Source: an uncultured Alistipes sp. (GTDB taxonomy: Bacteria > Bacteroidota > Bacteroidia > Bacteroidales > Rikenellaceae). Taken from it: a stretch of 5,020 bases of DNA. The notes under the pieces were generated by a model. The model was not told where the DNA came from. It saw only the letters and a list, made by a program, of their open reading frames with translations, and made no database searches. Positions 1 through 4,717 of the stretch are shown here, one piece after another. The stretch is from positions 1 through 5,020 of the forward strand of contig CAJUIE010000123.1 of assembly GCA_910586375.1 (NCBI GenBank). The letters run 5' to 3'. Within the stretch, counting starts at the first letter, position 1. Each line of letters opens with the position of its first letter. A program made the translations under genes and the position numbers.

Positions 1-234
1 GGTATCGGCCACGCGCATGGTCTGCGGCAGATAGCCGATCGTGCACTCGCCGTTGACCGTCACAGCACCCGACGTGGGTTGCTGCTCGCCGGTAATGATG
101 CGCAGAAGCGTAGTTTTGCCCGCACCGTTCTTGCCCACCAGACCGATGCGGTCCTTGGGATTAATCAGAAACGAAATATTATCGAAAAGGGTCCAGCCGC
201 CATAGCTGACCGTCAGGTTGTCCAGTGAGATCAT
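1..234 (-). CDS. ABC-F family ATP-binding protein, N-terminal part (runs off the window)
   Basis: The 78 visible residues are the start of the first nucleotide-binding domain of an ABC ATPase. Residues 31-42 form a Walker A P-loop (GLVGKNGAGKTT, with K40 and T41 as the phosphate-binding pair), and YLPQ at 68-71 supplies the Q-loop glutamine. No membrane segment precedes the domain, and the protein begins directly with ISLDNLTVSYGG. That layout is typical of soluble ABC-F proteins (Uup/EttA/YdiF type), which act on ribosomes rather than as transporters. The ATG at 234 overlaps the TGA of rpe in the four bases ATGA, so the two genes are very likely co-transcribed and translationally coupled. 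The second ATPase domain, the interdomain linker and the signature motif lie outside the window, so the ABC-F subgroup cannot be decided. A plain ABC transporter ATPase is the less likely alternative. Confidence 0.85.
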   Translation of the reverse strand, partial: MISLDNLTVSYGGWTLFDNISFLINPKDRIGLVGKNGAGKTTLLRIITGEQQPTSGAVTVNGECTIGYLPQTMRVADT

Positions 235-881
235 GCGTGCAACAAATGAAGGATTTCCCGCTGGGGGTCGGCAGCGCCGAAAACACTGCTCCCGGCCACC
301 AGGATGTCGGCCCCGGCGGCGTAGATTTCGCCTGCATTGCGTACCGAAATACCCCCGTCCACTTCGATGAGGGTTTCAAGCCCCTGCTTGCGGACGATGG
401 CCCGCAAGTCTGCGATTTTCTGCAACGCTTCGGGGATGAACCCCTGCCCACCGAAACCGGGTTCAACGCTCATTATCAGCACCATGTCGACCAGCGGCAG
501 GATGTCACGCAAGACGTTGACCGGCGTAGCAGGCTTGATTGAAATGCCCACGCGCGCCCCGGCCTTACGAATGAGGCCGATGCAACCAGCAATATCGTGG
601 GCTGCCTCATAGTGGAACGTCACGATGTCAGCGCCAGCCTCGACAAACCGCTCGACGTAACGCTCCGGCTCGACGATCATCAAGTGGACGTCCAGACTCT
701 TAGCCGAGGCTTTGCGAATCGCCTTCAGCACAGGAAATCCGAACGATATATTGGGGACGAAGATACCGTCCATCACGTCGATATGAATCCACTCGGCGGC
801 ACTGCAATCGACCATGCGGGTGTCACGGTCGAGGTGGCCGAAGTCGGCCGAAAGCATCGAAGGGGCTACAATACGTTGCAT
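231..881 (-). CDS. rpe: Ribulose-phosphate 3-epimerase
   Basis: This 216-residue cytosolic TIM-barrel enzyme interconverts D-ribulose 5-phosphate and D-xylulose 5-phosphate in the non-oxidative pentose phosphate pathway. Family motifs appear in order: APSMLSADF at 6-14, HIDVMDG at 33-39 (metal ligand H33, catalytic D35), DVHLMI at 64-69 (metal ligand H66), VEPGFGGQ at 139-146 (phosphate-side loop), EVDGGI at 173-178 (second catalytic aspartate, D175) and AGSSVFG near 196-202. The length matches the usual 215-225 residues. The ATG at 881 is chosen over an in-frame TTG at 905 for two reasons: family members begin just before the APS motif, and the TTG lies inside the predicted -7 promoter element, so it would not be in the transcript. 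Its TGA overlaps the ATG of the downstream ABC-F gene. All expected catalytic residues are present. Confidence 0.96.
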   Translation of the reverse strand: MQRIVAPSMLSADFGHLDRDTRMVDCSAAEWIHIDVMDGIFVPNISFGFPVLKAIRKASAKSLDVHLMIVEPERYVERFVEAGADIVTFHYEAAHDIAGCIGLIRKAGARVGISIKPATPVNVLRDILPLVDMVLIMSVEPGFGGQGFIPEALQKIADLRAIVRKQGLETLIEVDGGISVRNAGEIYAAGADILVAGSSVFGAADPQREILHLLHA

Positions 882-902
882 AGGAATAAGAAAATTTCCG
901 GT

Positions 903-934
903 CAAAGATACGATTAAGTGAGAGCAATGCCAAA
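903..934 (-). promoter_or_regulatory. Bacteroidetes-type promoter of rpe
   Basis: Read on the minus strand, TATCTTTG (910 down to 903) matches the Bacteroidetes -7 consensus TAnnTTTG exactly. A TTTG (934 down to 931) sits 20 bases upstream, the spacing expected for the -33 element. Transcription should begin near 896-898, giving a leader of about 15 bases before the rpe ATG at 881. The -33 box lies in the first copy of the tandem hairpin repeat, and the -7 box straddles the repeat's edge. Confidence 0.7.
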
Positions 935-1104
935 TTTATTTGAGCATTGCCGAGCGGGAGTATCTAAGGCGTAAGCCAAAGTACGATTAAGCGAGCGCAA
1001 TGCCAAATTTATTTGAGCATTGCCGAGCGGGAGTATCTAAGGCGAAGCCAAAGTACGATTAAGCGAGCGCAAAAGCAAACGAAGTTTGTATTTTGCCGAG
1101 CGGG
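909..1104. repeat. Tandem 72/73-bp hairpin repeat, two full units and one divergent truncated unit
   Basis: Units start at 909, 982 and 1054, each with TACGATTAAG. Units 1 (73 bp) and 2 (72 bp) are nearly identical, differing in GTGAGAG/GCGAGCG and GGCGTAAGCC/GGCGAAGCC. Each has a central inverted repeat: GCAATGC then CAAAT, a TT loop, ATTTG, one unpaired A, and GCATTGC (924-950 and 997-1023). A smaller GGC/GCC hairpin follows. Unit 3 keeps the outer sequence and the trailing GCCGAGCGGG, but its hairpin has different bases that still pair (GCAAAA and CAAAC with GTTTG and TTTTGC, 1069-1096). It stops at 1104, where FISUMP-coding sequence begins. This resembles a dispersed palindromic intergenic element; no protein is supported. 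Confidence 0.85.
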
Positions 1105-1366
1105 CGCTACCGACTTCTACCCCGCTTCGGGTTACCGCACCGGCTTTTCCGGCGGCCTGAGCAATGTAGGCGCATACGGGTACGCCTGGAGCAGTGCGCC
1201 TGACGTGGCGTCGGGCATGCGCGGGTCGCTCTTGAACTTCAACAGTTCCTTCGTGGGCCCCGAGTACAGCGACCGCCGTGCGTACGCTTTCCCCGTGCGC
1301 TGCAAGCCCGGAAATGTAAAATGGGGCCGAAAAGCAGACCAATCAACACCCAACATCTTACAATAA
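1105..1366 (+). pseudogene. Orphan C-terminal fragment of a FISUMP-domain surface protein (copy 1)
   Basis: The reading frame encodes a recognisable C-terminal end of the 'Fibrobacter succinogenes major paralogous' domain found in many secreted or surface proteins of Bacteroidales. The visible run is GATDFYPASGYR, SGGLSNVG, YAWSSAPD, and the terminal FPVRC at 1289-1303. Nothing upstream is coding: the frame runs straight back into the hairpin repeat and offers no credible start, signal peptide or lipobox. After FPVRC the frame continues 20 codons to a TAA at 1364-1366, beyond where these proteins usually end, so the original stop may be lost. Over 61 ungapped residues it shares 35 identities (about 57%) with the fragment ending at 4479. 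It is most simply a gene relic; a silent donor cassette is possible but unproven. Confidence 0.65.
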
Positions 1367-1420
1367 CAAAGCAGCGGGAGACTTCAGCCTGAATAATTTT
1401 TCAGTTTCATTCTTAATTCT

Positions 1421-1428
1421 TAATTTTG
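1421..1428 (+). promoter_or_regulatory. Candidate -7 element of rmuC
   Basis: TAATTTTG fits TAnnTTTG exactly and ends five bases before the rmuC ATG. The -33 position (about 1397-1400) carries only a run of T's, not a full TTTG. The surroundings are AT-rich with a short TTAATTC repeat. If it is used, the transcript would have almost no leader. Confidence 0.45.
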
Positions 1429-1433
1429 CCGAT

Positions 1434-2753
1434 ATGGACACCATTCTGATAGCAGCAGTCGTTCTGTCGGGGGCGCTGGCCGTGGTACTCGGTGTAGTCA
1501 GCCTGCTCCAACGCCACGAAACAAGGCGCCTGCGAGCGGAAAAAACCGACTTGGAGAGTGCTCGCGACATGGCTCAAGAGAGCGTCCGCACAGAAGCCGA
1601 ACGGCGGGCCCGTGCCGAAGCCGAACTGGCCGCAGTACGCGCTGCTGCCGCAGCCGAAATCGCGACACTCAAAGAACACGAAGCTGAACGACGCGACACC
1701 GAGCGTCAGGAACGCGAAAAAATGCAGGAGACCCTGCGGCTGCAATTCCGCGACCTGGCAACCGAAATCCTTGGCGAGCACTCACAACGTTTCCGGCAAA
1801 CGAGTCAGGAGTCGATCGACCAGATGCTTAAGCCATTCCGGGAAAAGATCACTGACTTTCGCACGCGCGTGGAGGAGATATACACTGCCCAGACCTCACA
1901 GCGCGGCGAACTGAAAAACGAACTTCAGCGCCTCATGGAGCTCAACCGCTCTATATCGGCCGATGCCCAGAACCTGACCAATGCCCTGAAGGGCAATTCC
2001 AAGGTGCAGGGCGACTGGGGCGAGATGCTGCTCGAAACGATCCTGGACAACTCGTCTCTTCTGAAAGGCATACACTACGAAACCCAGTATAACATCAAGG
2101 ATGCCGAGGGGCACAACCTGCGGCCCGACGTGGTGCTCCGCCTGCCCGAGCAAAAAGAGATCGTCATCGACTCCAAGGTCTCTCTGACCGCCTTCCTGAA
2201 CTACACGGCGGCCGACAACGAGGAGGAGCGTAACCGACATCTGGCCGCACACATCGCCTCAGTGCGCCAGCACGTCGCAGAGCTGGGACGCAAGGAGTAT
2301 CAGCGTTTGCTGCACTCGCCCGACTTCGTTATCATGTTCATTCCCAATGAACCGGCCTTTCTGGCAGCCTTGCAAAACGACACGGCCATCTGGGCTGATG
2401 CCTATGAAAAGAAAGTCATCGTCTCGTCACCAACGAACCTTTTTGCGCTTCTGAAGATGGTCGCCGACCTCTGGAAATACAACGATCAGGATAAAAACAC
2501 CAAGGAGATAGCAACTTGCGGGCTGAAACTCTACGAACAGCTGGTAGCCTTCACCTCTTCGCTCGAAGGGGTAGGCGCAGCACTCGACAAGGCGCACGAC
2601 GCCTACGAAGACGCCTACAAACGTCTATGTACAGGTAACGACAACATCGTTCGCGTGGGTGAACGTCTGCGCAAAACCGCACGCCTTCAGACCAAAAAGC
2701 AACAATCGGCTCGCGCTATCGAACTGGCAGGAGAAGAGAACGACGAAGAATGA
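1434..2753 (+). CDS. rmuC: DNA recombination protein RmuC family
   Basis: This 439-residue protein has the standard RmuC layout. An N-terminal hydrophobic segment at about 4-25 probably anchors it to the inner membrane. A long alanine-, glutamate- and arginine-rich coiled coil follows at about 28-120. The conserved domain then runs from about 130 to 415. Recognisable motifs are NSKVQGDWGE (188-197), RPDVVLRLP (230-238), the core DSKVSLTAF (246-254), FVIMFIPNEPAF (298-309) and SSPTNLFALLK (331-341). The middle domain resembles PD-(D/E)XK nucleases: D231 and D246-S-K248 would be the acidic and lysine residues. E. coli RmuC limits recombination at short inverted repeats, and relatives are tied to genome stability and phage defence; the role here is inferred from the family. 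The ATG at 1434 is chosen because the membrane segment begins right after it. The gene stands alone, divergent from rpe and convergent with tsaB. The tail after 425 is charged and family-variable. Confidence 0.95.
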   Translation: MDTILIAAVVLSGALAVVLGVVSLLQRHETRRLRAEKTDLESARDMAQESVRTEAERRARAEAELAAVRAAAAAEIATLKEHEAERRDTERQEREKMQETLRLQFRDLATEILGEHSQRFRQTSQESIDQMLKPFREKITDFRTRVEEIYTAQTSQRGELKNELQRLMELNRSISADAQNLTNALKGNSKVQGDWGEMLLETILDNSSLLKGIHYETQYNIKDAEGHNLRPDVVLRLPEQKEIVIDSKVSLTAFLNYTAADNEEERNRHLAAHIASVRQHVAELGRKEYQRLLHSPDFVIMFIPNEPAFLAALQNDTAIWADAYEKKVIVSSPTNLFALLKMVADLWKYNDQDKNTKEIATCGLKLYEQLVAFTSSLEGVGAALDKAHDAYEDAYKRLCTGNDNIVRVGERLRKTARLQTKKQQSARAIELAGEENDEE

Positions 2754-2757
2754 AGCT

Positions 2758-2773
2758 CCCGCTTCGGGTTTTT
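2758..2773 (+). terminator. Weak intrinsic terminator-like hairpin after rmuC
   Basis: CCCG (2758-2761), loop CTT, CGGG (2765-2768), then five T's (2769-2773), starting four bases after the rmuC stop. The stem is only 4 bp. The same CCCGCTTCGGG occurs in both clear FISUMP fragments, where it encodes Pro-Ala-Ser-Gly, so part of the match may be inherited from a FISUMP relic. Confidence 0.35.
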
Positions 2774-2860
2774 CCTAAAAGGCCTCGCTGCAAAGCAGAC
2801 CGTCAGGAAGGTAAAAGCGGTTGCGCCTGGAGCAGTACGCCTTACTCGGCGTTGAGCGTG
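2758..2860 (+). pseudogene. Highly decayed FISUMP fragment (copy 3)
   Basis: CCCGCTTCGGGT at 2758 (Pro-Ala-Ser-Gly) and GCCTGGAGCAGTACGCCT at 2825 (AWSSTP) match anchors of the two clearer FISUMP fragments. They lie 67 bases apart here and exactly 63 in both others. The stretch from 2819 reads GCAWSSTPYSALSV and then stops, a typical FISUMP-like peptide. The four-base excess shifts the frame between the anchors, an in-frame TAA follows the first anchor, and the usual FPVRC end is missing. It cannot encode a domain; I call it a relic with moderate confidence because the middle is barely alignable. Confidence 0.45.
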
Positions 2861-2967
2861 TAAAGAAGCTCGCCCGCCCCAACATCGCAAACCCACGCAG
2901 CAACTTCATCGGCGAAATGAGCGCAAAATCTATCGGTCAGGCCTCTGATCAACTCCTCGCGAACCAT
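2842..2967 (-). CDS. Possible 41-residue protein downstream of tsaB, function unknown
   Basis: An ATG at 2967 lies eight bases past the tsaB stop and opens a frame of 41 codons to a TAA at 2842-2844. The predicted peptide starts MVREELIRGLTDRF and ends ELLYTLNAE; it is short, soluble-looking and has two cysteines. The position invites co-translation with tsaB. No clear ribosome-binding site is seen, no family is recognised, and the last few codons run antisense through the decayed FISUMP relic, so the present C-terminus may be accidental. It may be a real small gene, the truncated start of a lost gene, or a chance frame. Confidence 0.25.
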   Translation of the reverse strand: MVREELIRGLTDRFCAHFADEVAAWVCDVGAGELLYTLNAE

Positions 2968-2975
2968 CGGCGGGT

Positions 2976-3683
2976 TCAAAACAGCCTCTTTTTCGACGTA
3001 GTAACGACAAAGTCCTTCAGGTAAAAAGGCTCGAAATAGGCAACATCCTCCGTATGCCCGGCAGTCAGTGCCTGCTGGGCCAGACGCGTCAGGCCACGGG
3101 CCGAGGGCGTTACATCCACCAAACAGGCATCGGGCAAAACCTCCGTGCACTTATACGCCCCATTACCAAAGATAACGAACGGACGCCCCGAAGCTCTGAA
3201 CGCCGCGAAACTCTCCTCGTTGACCACTTCAGCCACAACCTCGCTCTGCGCCACTCCGGCACTGTCGAACACCTGGGCATAGACCTCCATGCGACGAGCA
3301 TCGACCATCGGACACAACAGCGCCTGCTCCCAATCTCCGACCGCCAGAATCCCAGCCTCGTAGTCTTCACGGGCCACTTCGGCCAATGCGTCGAGCGATC
3401 CGACAGACACCAGGGGCTTACCCAACCCATAGCACAAACCCTTCGCAAAAGAGACACCTATACGCAGCCCCGTATAGGACCCGGGGCCCTTGCCTACCGC
3501 CACGGCATCAAGCTCATCGGGCGCAATGCCCGTCTCACGCAGAAGCTCATCAACAAAAACTCCCACCTTACGGGCATGATCACGGCCCTCGTCACTTTCG
3601 CGCAGGGAGAGCAGACGTCCATCGCGCGCAAGACCTACCGAGCAGATGTCCGTACCGGTTTCGACACAGAGAATCAATGACAT
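2976..3683 (-). CDS. tsaB: tRNA threonylcarbamoyladenosine biosynthesis protein TsaB
   Basis: This 235-residue cytosolic protein belongs to the YeaZ/TsaB branch of the ASKHA superfamily. TsaB partners TsaD and TsaE in transferring threonylcarbamoyl to A37 of ANN-decoding tRNAs, making t6A; TsaB is the scaffold and has no catalytic site of its own. Visible marks are the N-terminal strand ILCVETGTDICSVGL (4-18), the hallmark GKGPGSYTGLRIG (64-76), DARRMEVYA (128-136), and the C-terminal YFEPFYLKDF. Length is normal (about 220-240). The ATG at 3683 begins the first strand directly, as in the family. It follows smpB on the same strand after 68 bases. No good -7 element is seen in that gap, so the two may be co-transcribed. 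Sequence after residue 140 is more variable, as is usual. Confidence 0.95.
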   Translation of the reverse strand: MSLILCVETGTDICSVGLARDGRLLSLRESDEGRDHARKVGVFVDELLRETGIAPDELDAVAVGKGPGSYTGLRIGVSFAKGLCYGLGKPLVSVGSLDALAEVAREDYEAGILAVGDWEQALLCPMVDARRMEVYAQVFDSAGVAQSEVVAEVVNEESFAAFRASGRPFVIFGNGAYKCTEVLPDACLVDVTPSARGLTRLAQQALTAGHTEDVAYFEPFYLKDFVVTTSKKRLF

Positions 3684-3751
3684 ATTTCGATTACTTCAAA
3701 TTGTTCCAACGCATACCCACCCCGTCGGCATCAAAAGACAGTACTCTGGGA

Positions 3752-4216
3752 TTACTTTCCGTAATTTTTCATGGCCTTGTCCATCTCACGCTTCGCATCG
3801 TTCTCCTTGAGGTATTCGCGTTTATCATAAGCCTTGCGACCACGCGCCAGACCTATGACGACCTTGGCCAGACCGCGGTCGTTCAGAAAAAGCCGCAGTC
3901 CCACCACTGTAAGCCCCCGATCCTGCGCCGAGCGCTGGAGTTTGTCAATCTCGCGGGCCGTAAGCAACAATTTCCGGTCTCGACGCGGAGAGTGATTGTT
4001 GCACGTTCCCCAGGCATACTCGGCGATGTTGACACCGCGGATCCACACTTCGCCCTTATCGAAATAACAGAACGAGTCGATCATCGACGCCTTACCGGCA
4101 CGGATCGATTTGATCTCCGTACCGACCAGTACGACACCTGCGATCCACTCTTCCAGAATTTCATAGTCGAAAGTCGCGCGTTTGTTGCGGATATTTATCT
4201 TTTTCTGTTCGGACAT
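3752..4216 (-). CDS. smpB: SsrA-binding protein SmpB
   Basis: SmpB binds tmRNA and carries it with EF-Tu into the A site of stalled ribosomes, starting trans-translation, which tags the unfinished peptide and releases the ribosome. The 154 residues match the family length. The OB-fold core contains VGTEIKSIRAGK (31-42), GEVWIRGVNI (55-64), HSPRRDRKLLL (75-85) and the LARGRKAYDKRE stretch (123-134), whose basic residues contact tmRNA. The basic C-terminal tail (about 135-154, with KREMDKAMK) is the part that becomes helical in the mRNA channel. The ATG at 4216 is chosen because the family starts about 10 residues before the RNKRATFDY motif and there is no other Met before residue 45. It sits directly behind a promoter-like element and ahead of tsaB. 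tmRNA itself is not in the window. Confidence 0.97.
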   Translation of the reverse strand: MSEQKKINIRNKRATFDYEILEEWIAGVVLVGTEIKSIRAGKASMIDSFCYFDKGEVWIRGVNIAEYAWGTCNNHSPRRDRKLLLTAREIDKLQRSAQDRGLTVVGLRLFLNDRGLAKVVIGLARGRKAYDKREYLKENDAKREMDKAMKNYGK

Positions 4217-4224
4217 AATCGGTG

Positions 4225-4258
4225 TAAAGATAGCTATAAAATAGCGAACCGCAGCAAA
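4225..4258 (-). promoter_or_regulatory. Probable promoter of smpB
   Basis: On the minus strand TATCTTTA (4232 down to 4225) matches the Bacteroidetes -7 element TAnnTTTG at all but the last base. TTTG (4258 down to 4255) lies 22 bases upstream as a slightly distant -33 box. Only eight bases separate the -7 element from the smpB ATG, so the leader would be a few bases at most. Confidence 0.5.
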
Positions 4259-4479
4259 ATTCCTGCGAATTTCGAAAACGCGCCCCCGCTTCGGGTCTCC
4301 GCCTCAGCGGTTCCGGCGGTCTGTACGGAGTGAGCACGGAAGGTTTTGCCTGGAGCGGTTCGCCTGACACAGCATCGGGTATGAACGGATCGTTTTTGAG
4401 CTTCAGCAACTCCCGCATGTACCCCGAGAGCAGCGACTACCGTTCGTTCGGTTTCCCCGTTCGCTGCGTGCAGGAATAA
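4240..4479 (+). pseudogene. Orphan C-terminal fragment of a FISUMP-domain surface protein (copy 2)
   Basis: From 4285 the frame reads PASGLRLSGSGGLYG, then GFAWSGSPD, ASGMNGSFLSFS and a proper family ending FGFPVRCVQE with TAA at 4477-4479. That is the usual C-terminus of a FISUMP-domain protein. The frame is open back to a TAA at 4237 but has no ATG and no signal peptide, and the first 15 or so codons lie in the upstream region of smpB, so only the last third or so of a domain is present. It aligns without gaps to the fragment at 1105-1366 (35 of 61 residues identical) and has the same orientation. The anchors Pro-Ala-Ser-Gly and Ala-Trp-Ser are 63 bases apart in both. It is a gene relic, or conceivably a silent recombination donor; no complete family member is in the window. 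Confidence 0.7.
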
Positions 4480-4483
4480 GAGA

Positions 4484-4492
4484 GGGGGGGGG
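4484..4492 (+). repeat. Nine-base G tract
   Basis: Nine consecutive G's start four bases after the TAA of the second FISUMP fragment. It is noncoding here. Such a run is prone to slippage in cells and to length errors in sequencing. Between it and 4573 I see only a minor CCC-TTTC-GGG hairpin (about 4533-4542) and an A7 run, and no gene. Confidence 0.7.
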
Positions 4493-4573
4493 CTTCAGCG
4501 GTCGGGAAAATCGATGCAAAAAACCTTTAGCCGCCCTTTCGGGATAAAAAAAGCCGGAACGGTACGCTAATTG

Positions 4574-4581
4574 TACTATTG
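4574..4581 (+). promoter_or_regulatory. Weak -7-like element ahead of the candidate RNA
   Basis: TACTATTG matches TAnnTTTG with one mismatch and ends five bases before the first paired base of the candidate RNA, the expected distance to a start site near 4587. No TTTG is found at the -33 position, so support is limited. Confidence 0.3.
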
Positions 4582-4586
4582 CGGGC

Positions 4587-4717
4587 AGGGGTGGGTATCG
4601 GTCAAGGTAACCAATTCTTTTATCTTTGATATGTTTTACACATCTTTCTGTTTATTTTCTGTTTGCACACGGTATGCGCAGTGATGCGTGTACGACCCGA
4701 TGCCCGCCCCTTTTTTT
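4587..4717 (+). ncRNA. Candidate structured small RNA, unassigned, with its own poly-T end
   Basis: Bases 4587-4603 pair with 4694-4711 in a 17-bp helix with one bulged C (4696). Two of the pairs are G-U on the plus strand (4592/4706 and 4596/4702) but would be C-A mismatches on a minus-strand transcript, which points to a plus-strand RNA. Just inside the 3' arm, 4672-4680 pairs with 4685-4693 (nine pairs, two G-U) around a GUGA loop of the GNRA type, and this hairpin abuts the closing helix so they could stack. A weaker hairpin spans 4628-4644. The remaining 4604-4671 is U-rich. T7 (4711-4717) follows the 3' arm, as in a factor-independent terminator, and overlaps the dnaG stop on the other strand. 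I could not match it to signal-recognition-particle RNA, 6S RNA, RNase P RNA or tmRNA by eye. No convincing ORF is present. Confidence 0.5.

Noticed and set aside
881..905. Longer rpe start at TTG 905 adding eight residues
   Set aside because: The TTG is within the predicted -7 promoter element, and the family starts just before the APS motif, which fits the ATG at 881.
909..1104. CRISPR array
   Set aside because: The units are contiguous copies of one sequence including the would-be spacer, there are only three, and no cas gene is present.
1013..1366. A 117-codon plus-strand frame beginning with TTG in the hairpin repeat and running into FISUMP sequence
   Set aside because: The first third is translated repeat DNA, the start is a TTG inside a palindrome, and no signal peptide is present. 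Only the FISUMP-derived end carries coding signal, so it is listed as a fragment.
2788..2798. CTGC-AAA-GCAG hairpin as a terminator for tsaB
   Set aside because: The stem is only 4 bp and no T run follows it directly on the minus strand.
3054..4333. Long plus-strand frames opposite tsaB and smpB
   Set aside because: They are antisense shadows of two well-recognised conserved genes and have low-complexity, non-family translations.
4161..4418. An 85-codon minus-strand frame covering the smpB start and the antisense of FISUMP copy 2
   Set aside because: It overlaps smpB and is the complement of a recognisable FISUMP frame; it has no family resemblance of its own.
1105..4479. Diversity-generating retroelement template/variable repeat pair made of the two FISUMP fragments
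   Set aside because: Differences between the copies involve all four bases and whole codons rather than being confined to adenines of one copy, and there is no reverse transcriptase in the window.
4587..4711. The long inverted repeat as a terminator of dnaG on the minus strand
   Set aside because: On the minus strand two pairs become C-A mismatches, the loop is about 90 bases, and no T run follows the second arm.
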